The notes under the pieces were generated by a model. The model was given only the letters and a program-made list of their open reading frames with translations, was not told the DNA's origin and did not search any database. A program made the translations under genes and the position numbers. A DNA stretch of 64,000 nucleotides from Patagioenas fasciata. Its lineage: Eukaryota > Chordata > Aves > Columbiformes > Columbidae. The stretch is taken from NCBI RefSeq assembly GCF_037038585.1, contig NC_092522.1, positions 126,090,661 through 126,154,660 on the forward strand, given 5' to 3'. Shown one piece after another: positions 23,790 to 37,200 of this stretch (position 1 is its first letter; the number at the start of each line of letters is the position of its first letter).

Positions 23790-26700
23790 CGTTTTCCCTC
23801 ACGTGGGGTGTTCACTCGTCTGTTGCTACACACGGAGCCTCGGTGCTCGCACTGCCCTGCTGCGGCCCCTCCACAAACCCCCCGGTTTCAGGGGTGTCAT
23901 TGCTCCACGACATAGATGCTGCAATATTGAGCCTTTGGCACAGGTGCAGGCTGGCAGGAGGGTCAAGCTCAACCAATGAGCGCCCTTGGATTCCAGGGGC
24001 TGCTGAGGTGGCTCAGCATCCCTGTGACTTCGGGCAGACATGGGGACTCCTGGGGCTCCTCACTGTCTCGCTGGTGTCCTTTGCTGCAGTCCGTGTTGTC
24101 CTGGCTGTGCAGCAGCCGGACCAAGCCCTGGACGGCAGTGGAGGTACATGTGTGTGCTTGTGGATGTGTGGGCACGTGCATGCACAGTTCAATGCACTAT
24201 GGCCCCTAAAATTCTTCCCTGCTCACTTCAGGAGGTCTCTCATAGTTACAGGGGAACTGGTCTGAGCTTTGGGGAGGCTGTGGGAGGCCAGGGTAGTGCT
24301 GTTGCCATGGGGAGGATTTAGTCTGCAGAGTCAGTGAGAAAGACACAAGCTCTAGCCAAGCAGAAATTGAGGTCTGGCAGGACCCAGGTTAACTTCACAG
24401 CTCTGTGGCAGATTGCATGGTCTTTTGGCCTTGTTTAGGTTGTTCAATGCTGCTTTTCAAGTGCTTTTGGTGGATCAGGAGATGACCTGCTCCCATGCTG
24501 AGCTTCACTGCTGCTGCAGCGGCTGGGGTGAGGATGAGTCTCCTCTTGCTTTCCCAGCAGGGTCCTGCTGGAGGTGCCTTTTCTCTCCATTCGCGTGCTG
24601 GGGAGGGCCCTTCGAGGAAAGCGGGTGGCAGAGCTGGCAGCTGGGAGTCTGCGACTGCAAGAGGTTTCAGAGGAGCAGATTGCCAGTTGTCCCTTCGCTG
24701 CAAAACCCATTCTCACTTGGTCATTGTAGTTATGTCCTGATTCACACTTGGTTATTGCAGAGCTGCCTGTTAACCTTATGGTTGGTGTGAATATTGACTA
24801 CTCGACAGCCTTTTTCGGCAGGCAGGGATTCCAGCTCTGTCACCGCCTGCTCTGTAGCGCAGGCTCCTGTGCCGCGGGGAGCAGGCACAGCCGTGTGTGC
24901 TGTGTCAAACAGCTTCTGGTCCTACCGCAGCTCTAAGTCAGGTCCTTCCTCCCATACACTCAGTCATTGCCTTCATACCATGCATTTTTCTGTTGGTAAT
25001 TGACTTGTATGATTTGTCTTGTTTGCATGTTACCTGCACAGTAAATGTTACTTCAGCTCTAATTGTTATCAGCACCATGACTTTGCTTCCTGCTACACAT
25101 GTTTGCATGCTCTGCAGGACGCTTCTCGGTGTGTTCTTTCTGCACATAAGCAGCAGGTCTCACAGCCTTCGGAGCACGGTTCTGAACACTGACATGTTGT
25201 CTCACTGCCTATCAGTCGGTTGCACGGTTTGGATCCCTTCAGCTCGGATTGCACAGCTGCAGCAGTTACTCGGATTTTAAAAGACGTTATTTGGAAGGCT
25301 CAGCACTGTATGTATTAGTTACCAGTGGATAATGCTGTTCTTTGACAGCAGAAACGGCTGTTGGTTGGCACTGTGGGACAGTTTATCCTGCATCCATCAA
25401 AGCCACTCTCAAGGGATTAGGTGTCCGTGTCCTTTCCCTGCGCTCCAGGCTGCAACCCCATTGCTCACACAGGAGGGGAATCACGCTGCGACCAGCGAAG
25501 TTTATGTCTGACCACCCTCGGCTGCTGGCTGAGCGGCGCTTGCAGGCTCCGCACACCCGCAGATCGGTCGTCCGGCGTGGGAAGGGCCGTGCGTGCCCCT
25601 GCGGGCAGCGTGGGCGCTCAGCAAACACCAGCGCCGCACGGCCTGCGTGTCGCGCTGGGGAGCAGCCTGCGGCCGCTCGGGGAGAAGCACCCGCTGCTCG
25701 GGGAGCAAAGAGAGCGTTTGCACATGTGGGTTGGGTCTATAGATAATCAATACCAAGGGTGAAAACTCTACACACATATTTTATCACCATCTGAGTGTCT
25801 GGGATTTTGGCCAGGCAAAATTCATTTTGGAATCACAAATCAGGAACTAATACAGCTAAACTGTATTATATGCCTTGTACTTGGAATTCGGTGGGGAGAT
25901 CCAGCAGCAGGCTCGAGATCCCGTCCTTGCCTCCGCAGGCTGGGCTGCAGGCCCCCCAGCCCCGCTCTGCCCGGTTCGCTCTCCCCCTGCCCCGCGCCCA
26001 CCAGCCGCCCGTCCCGCCCGCGCTCGCCGCGTGCTGTGCCCTGCTCGCCAGCACAAGCTGCTCCGTGAGCAAACGCTGTGTGACAAGGAGCACGTGCCAC
26101 AGCGGCTGCTTGAGTGCCGCGTGTCACCTCCGTGTGACGGCTCTGTGCCCGTGCACCCTGCCTGGCACACAGGCTGCAGGAGGCTCCTGCTCCTGCTCCC
26201 ATTTCCCAGGGAGTCCCTGAATACACTCACCATCAGTCTTTAGTTTTGGCTGTCACCGAGGCAAACGCGAGGCTCTCGGAGAAGTGCTGGCATAGGAACA
26301 CTCTACCCGCGGCGCAGGAGCCTCCTGCACCTGCACAACAGCATTCTGCCATCATCTTTCTCTGCCCAATACTGAATGCACCAGCGTTCCCAGTGCATCA
26401 GGATTCACCTCTGTGTCTGTGTCCGTGGCCTGGGAGCTGGGAAGGTCTGAGATTTATGGTATGATTGTTCAGAAGCTGCCCATACCTTTTAGCATGTATA
26501 TTTTATAGATCAAATGAAACCCACATTGATGGATCTTGTGTCCCTAATGTAAGCCTTTGTCAGCTTTGACCTAGTGTGAGGTGGGTGTTCACAGATTCAT
26601 GGAAGGAATTAACACCGCATGACCCGCAATAGCTGGGTCCTGAGCTGGGGGTCCTGGACCTCTGTGACTGTTCCCTTCTTGGATGCCACACTCGGGCAAG

Positions 26701-26955
26701 TATTTCCCCAAGAAACACCAAGTTTATGAACGTCTGTGCAAGTCTCCATGTCCCACATCCTCCCCTGACACCACAAGTCTGTTCTGCCTGCGTCTGCTGC
26801 CAAAGCGTGTCAGGATGGTGCTGCCCAAGCTGGAACCTCGGCTGCTCCAGCTCCCTGCTGCAGAGCCCCATGGCCACGTGTGACCTGGTTATACCTGTGG
26901 GGACAGCCAGCCGCTGCTGCTGTGACATGGGCGGCCCTTTCCAGGTGAGCGGTGT
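23790..26955. other. Gene-poor stretch, nothing recognised
   Basis: No open frame here shows a protein family I recognise, and no CR1 or LTR end is visible. Base composition shifts from GC-rich (23.8-24.2 kb and 25.4-26.2 kb) to AT-richer segments. In mammals the GCKR gene would follow FNDC4 at this side; none of its conserved sugar-isomerase-domain sequence was found. Confidence 0.5.
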
Positions 26956-26959
26956 CCTC

Positions 26960-27200
26960 CAGCCGGCTGCAGGCCGGCCTGGCGAGCGCTGGGAGGGCAA
27001 CGTGCCCGCTCTGCCCCGCAGCCCAGGCTCCATCGCCCAGCTGTCCTGTGGCCTGGCGAGCACTGGGAGGGTGCTGTGCCTGCTCTGCCCCGCAGCCCAG
27101 GCTCCATCGCCCGGCTGTCCTGTGGCCTGGTGAGTGCTGGGAGGGTGACATGTCACTCTGCCCCACAGCCCAGGCTCCATCGCCCGGCTGGTCCCGCGCT
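26960..27200. repeat. Tandem repeat, about 74-bp unit, three copies
   Basis: Three diverged copies, each carrying CTGTCCTGTGGCCTGG(C/T)GAG, GCTGGGAGGGT and CCCGCAGCCCAGGCTCCATC. Each has a CTGCCCC(G/A)CAG element that looks like a 3' splice site, but no coding exon follows. Confidence 0.8.
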
Positions 27201-29330
27201 GCTGACCATGTGTGCCCTGCAAAGCCACCGGCGCTGCTGCTCTGGACTAGCGGCTCCTCGTCTCCTGTTCGCTGGAACATAATGTCCAAGGTGTGTTGTG
27301 AAGGTCCATTCACACCAATTCAGCCACGTCCACATGCCGGCTGCTGTAACTTACTTCCCTCCCACGGAGGTGGAATCAGCTCCTTGGTTCCTTGTGATAA
27401 TAATAGAGGATGGCAAACGTACAGCAAACCACAGATACTTTCTATAAAGCTGCTACAGGAAAACCTCACATTGCCTTCAGCCAAGAACAGGCTCAGATCC
27501 GTCACCAGGTGATGGATATTGACCCTTTGAGACTTCATGACCTTTACGGAATGTGGAAAGCCCCTCTGCTAGTCATTAGTAACCCCCAGTCCTTTTCTCT
27601 TCATTTGGTGATGGTGATTTTTTATCGTCTGCTGCATAACTGTTTTGTGGGAATTCAGTGCTGACCAAGAACAGACACTGATACTTTTGATTATAACAGG
27701 GTATTGTAAAGTCAGAAGTTCCGCTGTGTAATTATGTGGAATGTGAAAAGTAATTTATTCCGTTGGGTTTGGACCAGCTGTCCAATTATTTCTTCTGGCA
27801 CTTACTAGTTTCTATTGTAAGAAACAACTATTAATTGTGTGCTATGTAATGCACTGCACATTCGTGACGCTGCAGATCGCTATTGTCTCTCCAAGCTGAC
27901 AGGTTGTTTCTGCCCTTTGAAGATGGACGGCCGGACAGCACACGGCGTGTGAGCTGTGGGTGTCCTGTGCATTGATAGCAATGGTATCGCTCCACCCTTT
28001 CCCAGATCACCTGCAGCACATCAAGGCGCCAAAGCCAAGAGCCCAGTAAAGCTAAAAAGGGATCTGAGAGGTGTATTAAGAGCAAAAGTATCCAGTATTA
28101 TCATGGTCATTAAGCACACGGATGATGGAATTTACTGAGCTGCTTTGCTTGGGAACTAAAATCAGTCTTTACCAAAGCTCACAGTGGCACACCTGGGGAA
28201 GGTTTATCTGCTATTGCCCGTTCTACAAAGGAGGGTGCAGAGGAGCAGAGAAATGTACAAAGCACCGAACCTGGGGCAGGAAAGACAAAAGGAACGAGGA
28301 TTCTGGAGCGGATTCTGCACCCCACGCTGACCTGTGCTTTGCAGGGACCCTGCAAACAAGAGCCTGTGTCCCCAGGCTCACAGCCTGCGAGGAGCCTCAG
28401 CCTCCTCACCTGCTCCTCTTCTGGGGCTCGGTGTTCAGCCAGGGCCTTGGGCTTCAAGGAGGGAGAGAACTCACCCGGTAGTCCTTAAGAGGGAAGTTTG
28501 GGCAAAGCAGCTTATGGTGAGAACCTGAATGAGCCTGGGTGGTTTGGCCTAGAGCCTGTGAAACTGCGGGGGACGTGCTGACAGCCTCTCCTCTGCCCCA
28601 GCTGCCGGGGGCACGCGGAGCTGCCGCAGGCTGGCCGGGGCTGTTCTGTGCCCGGGGCAGCGCCTGAGCCACCGCTGGCCTGGCCGGTGTGGGGAGCAGG
28701 GCTGGTCGCCCCTCGGCGTGGGGCTGGGGATGCTGACCTGGCTGTCACCTCCTCCCTGGTCTTGCTCCTGACGGCCACAATAACGTTCCATCTGCATCAC
28801 TGACCCTGGGATCCGCTCACTGTGTTTGCTTGGCTGACCATGCGGTCGTTGCCGTCACCTGGGAGCAGCGCTGAAGTCCTGGGATGAAGGAGGGCACAAG
28901 TGTGCCAGCCAGCCCGGCTCCTCCGGGTTTGGTGAAGCCCGTTAGGCCCCCGCAGCGTCCCTGCCCGGCGGCCGGCGCGTTTCTGTGTGCTCCGCGGCGG
29001 CTGCGCTCGCTGGCTGCCTGGCTGCCCATGGCTGTGCGGCAGGAACCACCCAGCTCCGGCAGAGCCCTTGTCCTGCTAGGACCGGGACGCAGGGCCTCCA
29101 GCTGCAGACCCGGGCAGGTCAGCGGGGCAGCTCGGTGTGGCAGCCGAACACGGCAGACAGCAGCAGCTGGTGTGTAACCGTCTGCATCGATGGTCGCGGC
29201 GAAGGGCTGGCACAGCTGGGACGAAGTGAGAGCTGCAGTGAGTGTGGAGCCCAAGCGCCCAGCCCTGGTGGGACCTGGACCTGGCCAAACGCAGCAGGAC
29301 CTGGCGCTGGGCCCAGCAGACTGTGCCTGG
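27200..29330. other. Gene-poor stretch, nothing recognised
   Basis: 27.3-28.2 kb is AT-richer and looks like old unique sequence; 28.5-29.3 kb is GC-rich. No conserved coding segment, RNA gene or repeat end could be supported. Confidence 0.45.
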
Positions 29331-29334
29331 GCTG

Positions 29335-29830
29335 CCCTGCTGGTGCTGGCTGGTGGCTGGTTCGGTGCTGGCTGGTGGCCAGTTTGGTGCTGGCTGGTGA
29401 CCGGTTTGCTGCTGGCTGGTGGCCAGTTTGGTGCTGCCTGGTGGCCAGTTTGGTGCTGCCTGGTGACCGGTTTGGTGCTGGCTCGTGGCCAGTTTGGTGC
29501 TGCCTGGTGGCCAGTTTGGTGCTGCCTGGTGACCGCTTTGGTGCTGGCTCGTGGCCAGTTTGGTGCTGGCTGGTGGCCAGTTTGGTGCTGCCTGGTGGCC
29601 AGTTTGGTGCTGCCTGGTGACCGGTTTGGTGCTGGCTCGTGGCCAGTTTGGTGCTGCCTGGTGGCCAGTTTGGTGCTGCCTGGTGACCGCTTTGGTGCTG
29701 GCTCGTGGCCAGTTTGGTGCTGGCTGGTGGCCAGTTTGGTGCTGGCTGGTGGCCAGTTTGGTGCTGGCTGGTGACCGGTTTGGTGCTGGCTGGTGGCCAG
29801 TTTGGTGCTGGCTGGTGACCGGCGTGGCAA
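29335..29830. repeat. Minisatellite, 22-bp unit with 154-bp higher-order period
   Basis: About 22 copies of GTGCTGGCTGGTGGCCAGTT TG and variants (GCTGCCTGG, GCTCGTGG, GTGACCGG). The variant GCTCGTGG lies at about 29481, 29547, 29635 and 29701. Two pairs are thus offset by exactly 154 bp (seven units), so a seven-unit block has been duplicated. Confidence 0.93.
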
Positions 29831-30539
29831 GCGCTGGTGCCACTCTGGCGCTGCCTGTGGTGCTGGTAATGAAACCAACACCCAACATGACAAGATTTCT
29901 CAAGCTGCTGTTTGACTCTGCGGGCCAGGTGTCTTCAAAATTAATTAGGTCGATTTCGTAATTAAAGTACAGCAGGATCACCACTGAGACAGGCGGAGAT
30001 GGCGGTTTATTGGGCAGCTCCACTGAGATAGTAATTAGTGCAGCGCCCCTTTTGATGCGTGTTTTATCAGGTTAAAATCCATCTCAGTTACGGTCAAAGT
30101 CTCCCGAATCGGAGGCATTTGCTTTTAAAACGTGCGATTGCACTCAGGAACAGGTCTCTCTCATCTCTTCAGGAACAGGCAGAGAAGCAGAATGCGGAAT
30201 GGAGCAGCAGAGGCAATTCAGTGTCATGAAGAGATGGCACCCAGCAACCTCTGTAATTGCCCCTGAGCCTCAGGCCCCTTCAAAGCTGGTTTGAGTTCCC
30301 CTGCTTACGGGATTGCTGTGTGTGGGACGGGGATGTGCCGAGAGCCCGCAGCGATGCTTCACGAGTTCCTACTGCTCCAGTGAGCTGTGTATTGATGCTT
30401 CTTCCTCTTCAAAACCGATGACCAAGAGTTCACTTCACTGCAGGTCTCCCATCTTCTAATTTGTGCCAGAGAACAATATCTTCTTTAAAAATGTGTGCGC
30501 ATGCATACATACACACACGTATATAAACTTATATCCCTA

Positions 30540-31537
30540 TACTGAACCTGTTGCTCACCAACGCAGAACTCACTGGAGAGGCCCAGGTGGTGGCCTGGGC
30601 TGCAGTGGCCGTGCCCTGGAACTCAGGGTCTCAGGGGACACATCCAGGCAAACAGAACAGCAAGGACCATGAACCTCAGCAAGGGAACGAGTGACTGGGG
30701 TGTGGGACCCCTGGGGAACGGCCCTCGGGAGAAAAGGAGCATGAGGGCTGGCAGCTCTTTGGAGACATTTTTCTCAGCGCACAAGAACCATGAATTCCCT
30801 TGTGCAGGGAGTCAGGGAGGGAAGGCAGGAGAGAGCGTGGCCGAGCGAGGACCTGTCAGACTGGAACACGGGAGGGAAACGCGCAGGCTGTGGGACACAC
30901 GTCCTAGGAGAGCACAGGAAACCGGGCAGCAGTTTAGAGGTGGGATCAGAAAAGCTGGAGCTGCATTTCCAAGGGATGTGAAGAATAATAAAGTCTTCTA
31001 CAGGTACGTTAGTCAGAAAAGAAAGACAAAAGAAATTGTACTTCCCCCTCATAAATGAGACAGAGGATCTGGTCACAGCTCAGATGGAGAAGGCTGAGGT
31101 ATTCAGCAGCTCTTTCCCCTCAGTCTCCACCGGCCATTGCTGTTCCTACACCTCTCGAATCCCTGAGTATGGAGGCAGGGGCTGTTGGACAGTGTCCCAC
31201 CCATTGCAGGGGATCATCAGGCTCGGGGCTGAGAACAAACATACACAGCGCGTGGGACCCGCAGAGGTGCAGCGCAGGGTCCCGAGGGAACTCACAGGTG
31301 TGGTCACTAAGCTGCTCTCCATCGTATCTGAAAAGCTGTGGCACCAGGTCACCCGTGACTGGAAAATAGGAAACTTCACACTCATGCTTAAAAAGGGCGA
31401 AAAGGAGGAGCCTGGAACCACCAAGCCGTCAGCCTCGCGTGTGTCCAGAAAGAGCATGGAGCAGACCCTCCAGGGAGCAGGTCAAGACGTGGACGGCAGG
31501 GTGGTGACCAGAGGCAGCCAACAGAGCCACACCAGAG
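30540..31537 (+). mobile_element. CR1 LINE, 5' portion, split by the provirus
   Basis: Plus-strand CR1 ORF2 sequence, recognisable as FPLINETEDLVTAQMEKAEV (about 31040-31100), then EKLWHQVTRDWKIGNFTLML (31330-31390), and SMEQTLQGAGQDVD (31455-31495), the region just before the CR1 '[14 protein letters not shown]' motif. It stops abruptly at the left LTR and resumes after the right LTR. Frame breaks show it was already a fossil or decayed later. Confidence 0.85.
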
Positions 31538-32209
31538 TGTCCTGGTTTTGTTAAAAAACAAGTTTCTCTTTTAGTGAATTTGCCTGTCAGCTAAAGCCTT
31601 CATATTAGCTGCATTTTCCTGGAGAACCCAACACATGTTTTGGTTAAACCTAGCGATGGAATGCAAACTTATTGATAAGCATGGATGGACATCTCGCGAG
31701 AGGGGCAACGAGAAACTGGTGATCGAGAGACTGACCAACGGTGTATAACATTCCATTCACGTGAATACTTCATATAAAAGTGGGAGATCACGAGGATCTC
31801 GTCCCTTTGCCTTTCCCCTTTGCCCTTTTTTTTTTTTCCCTCATGGCCGACATCAGGAGAGGACCTTGCTGGTCGTCCCTGCGAACTGAGGCCTAGTGAG
31901 AGACTGAATCCAGCTCCGGGTGGCTGCAGAGTCTGATCCAGGACTTTGGGTGCTGGCTCTGCAGTTGCTGAGACTTACAAGATTGATTTTGTATATTTTG
32001 TATTATTTTCTCTATTCTTATCAGTAGCATTAGTAAAACATCTTTAACTTTTCCAACTCTCTTCTCTCTGTCCTTCTTTCCCTCCCGATCGCCTGTGCTG
32101 AGTGGGAAGGGGGGAGAGGGAGGGGCAAAAGGGGGAAGTGGGGGGGAGAAGAGGTTAATAATACATCTGCCAGGGTTTGATTGTCACCCCGCAATCCTAA
32201 CCCTCGACA
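31538..32209 (+). repeat. 5' LTR of the ERVL provirus
   Basis: 672 bp, from TGTCCTGGTTTTG to CCCTCGACA (TG...CA ends). A TATA box (TATAAA at 31773-31778) lies about 240 bp in, followed by a long T-run near 31827. Nearly identical to the right LTR. Confidence 0.95.
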
Positions 32210-32215
32210 GATAAT

Positions 32216-32233
32216 TGGCGCCCAACGTGGGGC
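32216..32233 (+). other. Primer binding site, tRNA-Lys type
   Basis: TGGCGCCCAACGTGGGGC, six bases after the LTR end. This 18-mer is the complement of the tRNA-Lys(1,2) 3' end, also used by spumaviruses and some betaretroviruses. It fits a class III, spuma-related element. Confidence 0.85.
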
Positions 32234-32378
32234 ACGAGAAAGGGGTAAATTTAGAGATTTTTGGCTTTTCTACTGCTCTGACGTACCTTTCAATTTTCTT
32301 GGCACGGTGCCAACTCATAGAGTTGTGATACTCGCGCGTCTGTTTGCTTTGGATATTATTTAGTGGTATTAAGGCAAA

Positions 32379-32880
32379 GTGAATTACATTGATTTAAAGA
32401 TGTTATGGCAAAAGTTGTATCAGTTATTTTCTACATTGTGCTCACTGATCCCATATCTGTGTTGGTGTTTCTTTCTGAATCGAAGTATTCATTATATAAC
32501 AACAAGAAACTGGACAGCGGTCATGATGATTCTGTGTGGTATGGCACTGGTTTATTTCATTATATTGCAGCCGCTAATGAATTTCTACTCGCTTCTGCTT
32601 TACCTTGAAAAACCTCCAGGAGAGATTAAAGAGCAGAATGGCTCTATATTTGCTAATTGGTCAAGCGAATCTTTAGAAAGGCTGACTAACAATACTTTTG
32701 TGTTTTCGCTAGGACAGTTTGCAAATGTTTTAGAGAACTTTGAATATCCTTGGAGCTTTGATAGAACTGTGATGGTGTTATCTGGTTTGCTGAATGTGTG
32801 TCAGTTTGTGTTACTGTTAAGAGAAATGAGGTTCAATAGGAGGTTTGCGTCTCTTCTTAGTCCTGAGATTTGCGGTGCGC
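32379..32880 (+). pseudogene. ERVL leader frame with hydrophobic segments (fossil)
   Basis: Between the primer binding site and the recognisable gag region lies an open stretch with about three strongly hydrophobic segments (LFSTLCSLIPYLCWCFFL, WTAVMMILCGMALVYFIIL, MVLSGLLNVCQFVLLL), each long enough to span a membrane. It ends in a basic run. I do not recognise the product. It may be a membrane-bound leader or N-terminal Gag extension of this ERVL lineage. Confidence 0.55.
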
Positions 32881-32899
32881 CTTCGGAAGCTTTAGCAAA

Positions 32900-34248
32900 A
32901 AGCACTCCTGGCCGCTCGAGAAAAAGCAAAACAGCCAAAGCTGCTGCTGCAGCCACTGCCCCCCAACCGCGGCTTCGCAGGCTGAAGCTCCAGCTCCTCC
33001 GCATTGCTCCTCTGCCAAGGGCGCTGCAGATAACGTTACTTCTCCAGCCTCAAAGGCTGACAAGGCAGCCCCCCCGCCTTCACACACTGGGCACTGTTGC
33101 TGCTGTAACCACAGCAATCACTGTGACAGTCATTCAGACTCTGGAAATGAATCAGATGATGGTGAACCCATATCAGCATCAGTTGCTGGTTGTAAGAAAG
33201 TCACTAGAAAGACCACCCGTGCAGCAGGTGATGGCACAGGGCCAACATCAACCCAAGAGGCATCATCATCAGGGCAGGGAGGAGATGAAGTGACCACCAC
33301 TCGGTCCTTTTCTCCAGGTGAGCTGAGAGACCTGCAAAAAGACTTCAGTCGTCGTGAAGGCGAGAATATTTTAACCTGGCTGCTGCGATGCTGGGACAAT
33401 GGGGCAGAAACAATTGAATTGGAAGGTGGTGAAGCCAGGCAGCTGGGATCTCTGTCAAAAGATTCCACCATTGATAGGGCAATTTCAAGAGAGTCTAATG
33501 CCGCTACTCTCTGGACCCGACTCCTGCAGCTATGAAAGTCAGATTTCCCTACAAGGAAGATTGTATATCCAAGTTAGGGAAATGGAATACTATGGAGAGA
33601 GGTATCCAGTTCCTGAGAGAATGAGCTGTGCGAGAGATCATCTATCTAGGACCAAACAGCCAAGAGGGGACAGACCCAGATAGAATCAATTGTACAAAAT
33701 CTATGTGGCGCAGATTTGTACAAAGTGCACCACCTGCATATGCTAAGTCATTGGCAGGAATGGTCTGGTCGGCTAGAGGTATACAAGAAATTAATGAAGT
33801 GATTGAGCAGCTCCGGTACTTTGAGGACAGCCTTGCTGGTTCTCTACGGGCTTGTGTCTCCGCTGTGGAGAAACTGTGTGAAAAATCTGATGACCGGTTT
33901 GAAAAGCTGTTGCAAGAAATCCAAGAGCTCAGAGCAGACTCGTACCGTTCACGACCTGCACAAACCTATGTTTCAGCTGTTAGGAGAAGGCGTTTCCAAT
34001 CTCGAGAGAAAGGGCAGAGACAGCCCACAAAAAGAGGTTCACTGTGGTTCTTCCTACATGAGCAGGGAGAAAACATGAACAAGTGGCATGGAAGGCCGAC
34101 CTCAGAACTTCAGGAACGAGTACGTGAGATAAAAGGAAAAACTCCTAGGAAGGTGGCTGCTCCAGTTTACAAAAGGAGCAGAAGAGATTCTGATGCTCTT
34201 GAAGGAACCTCTAATTCACACCCAGAGACTGTGCAAAACAGGAATTAG
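32900..34248 (+). pseudogene. ERVL gag region (fossil)
   Basis: Gag-like region with an Ala/Pro/Ser-rich first part, then FSPGELRDLQKDFSRREGEN and LTWLLRCWDNGAETIELEGG, which resemble the capsid N-terminal region of bird ERVL Gag. The C-terminal part (about 33700-34248) is charged and basic, as in a nucleocapsid, but I see no CCHC knuckle. Broken. Confidence 0.7.
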
Positions 34249-34269
34249 AGGTGCCCTGCCTCCAACCAG

Positions 34270-37200
34270 GTGGAGGAAAGGGATAACAGAGTCTATTGGA
34301 CTGTACAAATACTATGGCCTGGTACAACACAACCCCAGGAGTACAAAGCTTTAGTGGACACTGGTGCTCAGTGCACAATAATTCCTTCTAATTATAAAGG
34401 AACGCAATCCATCAATATTGTTGGAGTGACTGGGGGATCCCAGGAGCTGACTGTTGTAGAGGCTGAAATGAGCCTAACTGGAAAAAACTGGCAAAAGCAT
34501 CCCATTGTGACTGGTCCAGATGCTCCATGCATCCTTGGTATAGACCACCTCAGGAGAGGGTATTTTAAGGACCCAAAAGGGTATAGGTGGGCATTTGGTA
34601 TAGCAGCTGTGGACACTGAGAAAATTGAACAGCTGTCTGATTTGCCTGGTCTTTCAGATGACCCTTCTGTTGTAGGACTGCTGAGGGTTGACGATCAGCA
34701 GGTGCCAACTGCTACCACGACGGTGCATCGCCGGCAATATCGCACCAGTCGAGACTCTTTGATTCCTATCCAGAAGCTGATCCGTCAATTGGAAAGCCAG
34801 GGTGTGATCAGTAAGACTCGCTCACCTTTTAACAGCCCAATCTGGCCAGTGCGTAAGTCTAGTGATGAGTGGAGACTAACTGTAGACTATCGTGGCCTGA
34901 ATGAAGTTACACCACCACTGAGTGCTGCTGTGCCTGACATGCTAGAACTGCAATTTGAACTGGAGTCAAAGGCAGTGAAGTGCGATGCTGCAATTGACAT
35001 TGCTCATGCATTTTTCTCTATTCCTGCAGCAGCAGAGTGCAGGCCGCAGTTTGCTTTCACCTGGAGGGGCATCCAGTACACATGGAATCGCTTGCCCCAG
35101 GGGTGGAAACACAGTCCTACCATCTGCCATGGGCTGATCCAGACCACGCTGGAGCAAGGTGAAGCTCCAGAACACTTGCAATATATTGATGACATCATCG
35201 TATGGGGCGACACAGCGAAAGAAGTCTTCGAGAAAGGTGACAGAATAATTCATATTCTTTTGGATGCTGGTTTTGCCATAAAACGAAGCAAGGTCAAGGG
35301 ACCTGCACGAGAGATCCAGTTTTTAGGAATAAAATGGCAAGATGGCCGTCGTCAGATCCCAATGGAGGTGATCAACAAAATTGCAGCAATGTCTCCACCT
35401 ACTAATAAAAAGGAGACACAGACTTTCTTGGGCGTTGTAGGTTTTTGGAGAATGCATATTCCTGACTACAGCCACATTGTGAGCCTCTCTATCGAGTGAC
35501 TCGTAAAAAGAACCGATTTGAGTGGGGCCCTGAACAACGACAAGCCTTTGAACAAATTAAGCGTGAGATAACTCATGCGGTGGCCCTTGGACCAGTCCGA
35601 ACTGGACTAGATGTTAAAAATGTGCTCTACACCGCAGCCGGAGATAATGGACTTACCTGGAGCCTCTGGCAGAAAGCACCAGGAGAAACCCGAGGTCGAC
35701 CCTTAGGTTTTTGGAGCCGAGGATACAAAGGATCTGAGGCCAACTGTACTGCAACTGAAAAGGAGATACTAGCAGCATATGAAGGAGTTCGAGCTGCTTC
35801 AGAAGTGATGGGCACTGAAGCACAGCTCCTCCTGCACCTCGACTGCTGGTGCTGAGCTGGATGTTCAAAGGGACGGTTCCCTCTCCACATCATGGCACCG
35901 AAGTTACATGGAGTAAATGGATTGCACTGATCACACAACGAGCTCGAATTGGAAGTCCCAACCGTCCAGGGATATTAGAAGTGATTACAGACTGGCCAGA
36001 AAGCAAAGACTTTGGGATGTCTGCAGATGAGGAGGAAGTAAAACGTGCTGAAGAAGCACCACCATATAATCCGCTTTCAGAGACTGATAAGCAGTGTGCA
36101 CTGTTCACAGGTGGATCCTGTCGTCTGTAGGAAAACATCGAAGGTGAAAGCTGCTGTGTGGAGTCCCACACGACAAGTTACAGAAGCCACTGAAGGACAA
36201 GGTGAATCCAGTCAGTTTGCAGCAGTGAAAGCCATCCAGCTGGCTTTGGACATTGCCGAACGAGAGAAGTGGCCAATGCTTTGTCTCTATACTGACTCAT
36301 GGATGGGAGCAAATGCCTTGTGGGGGTGGCTACAGCAATGGAAGAAAAGCAACTGGCAGCGCAGAGGTGAAACCATTTGGGCTGCCACACTGTGGCAAGA
36401 CATTGCTGCTCGGCTGGAGAGCCTGCCTGGGGAAGTTGGTCATGTAGATGCTCATGTGCCTAAAAGTCGAGCCACCGAGGAACATCTAAACAACCAACAA
36501 GCGGATCAAGCTGCTAAGATTAAAGTAGCTGAGGTGGACTTGGACTGGCAACATAAAGGTGAACTTTTCCTAGCTCGGTGGGCCCATGGTGCTTCAGGGC
36601 ATCAAGGTAGAGATGCAACATACAAATGGGCTCGTGATCGAGGGGTGCATTTAACTATGGACACTATTTCACAGGTTATTCATGAATGTGAAACTTGCGC
36701 CGAAATCAAACAAGCGAAACGGTTAAAACCTGTATGGTATGGGGGGCGATGGTTAAAGTATAAGTATGGAGAAGCTTGGCAGATTGATTATATTACACTT
36801 CCACAAACACGTCAAGGTAAGCGTTATGTACTTACAATGGTGGAAGCAACCACTGGATGGTTGGAAACATCTGCCGTACCTCATGCTACAGCCCGAAATA
36901 CCATCTTGGGCCTTGAGAAGCAAGTCCTTTGGTGGCCGGGTACGCCAGAAAGAATTGAATCAGACTATGGTACTCATTTCAAAACCAGTATTATAGACAA
37001 TTGGGCCAAAGAACATGGTATTGAGTGGGTGTATCATATTCCATATCATGCACCAGCCTCTGGGAAAATTGAAAGGTACAATGGTTTGTTAAAAACTACA
37101 CTAAAGGCACTGGGTGGCGGAACCTTTAAAAACTGGGATTCACATTTAGCAAAAGCCACTTGGTTGGTCAACACCAGGGGATCAACCAATCGAGCCGGGC

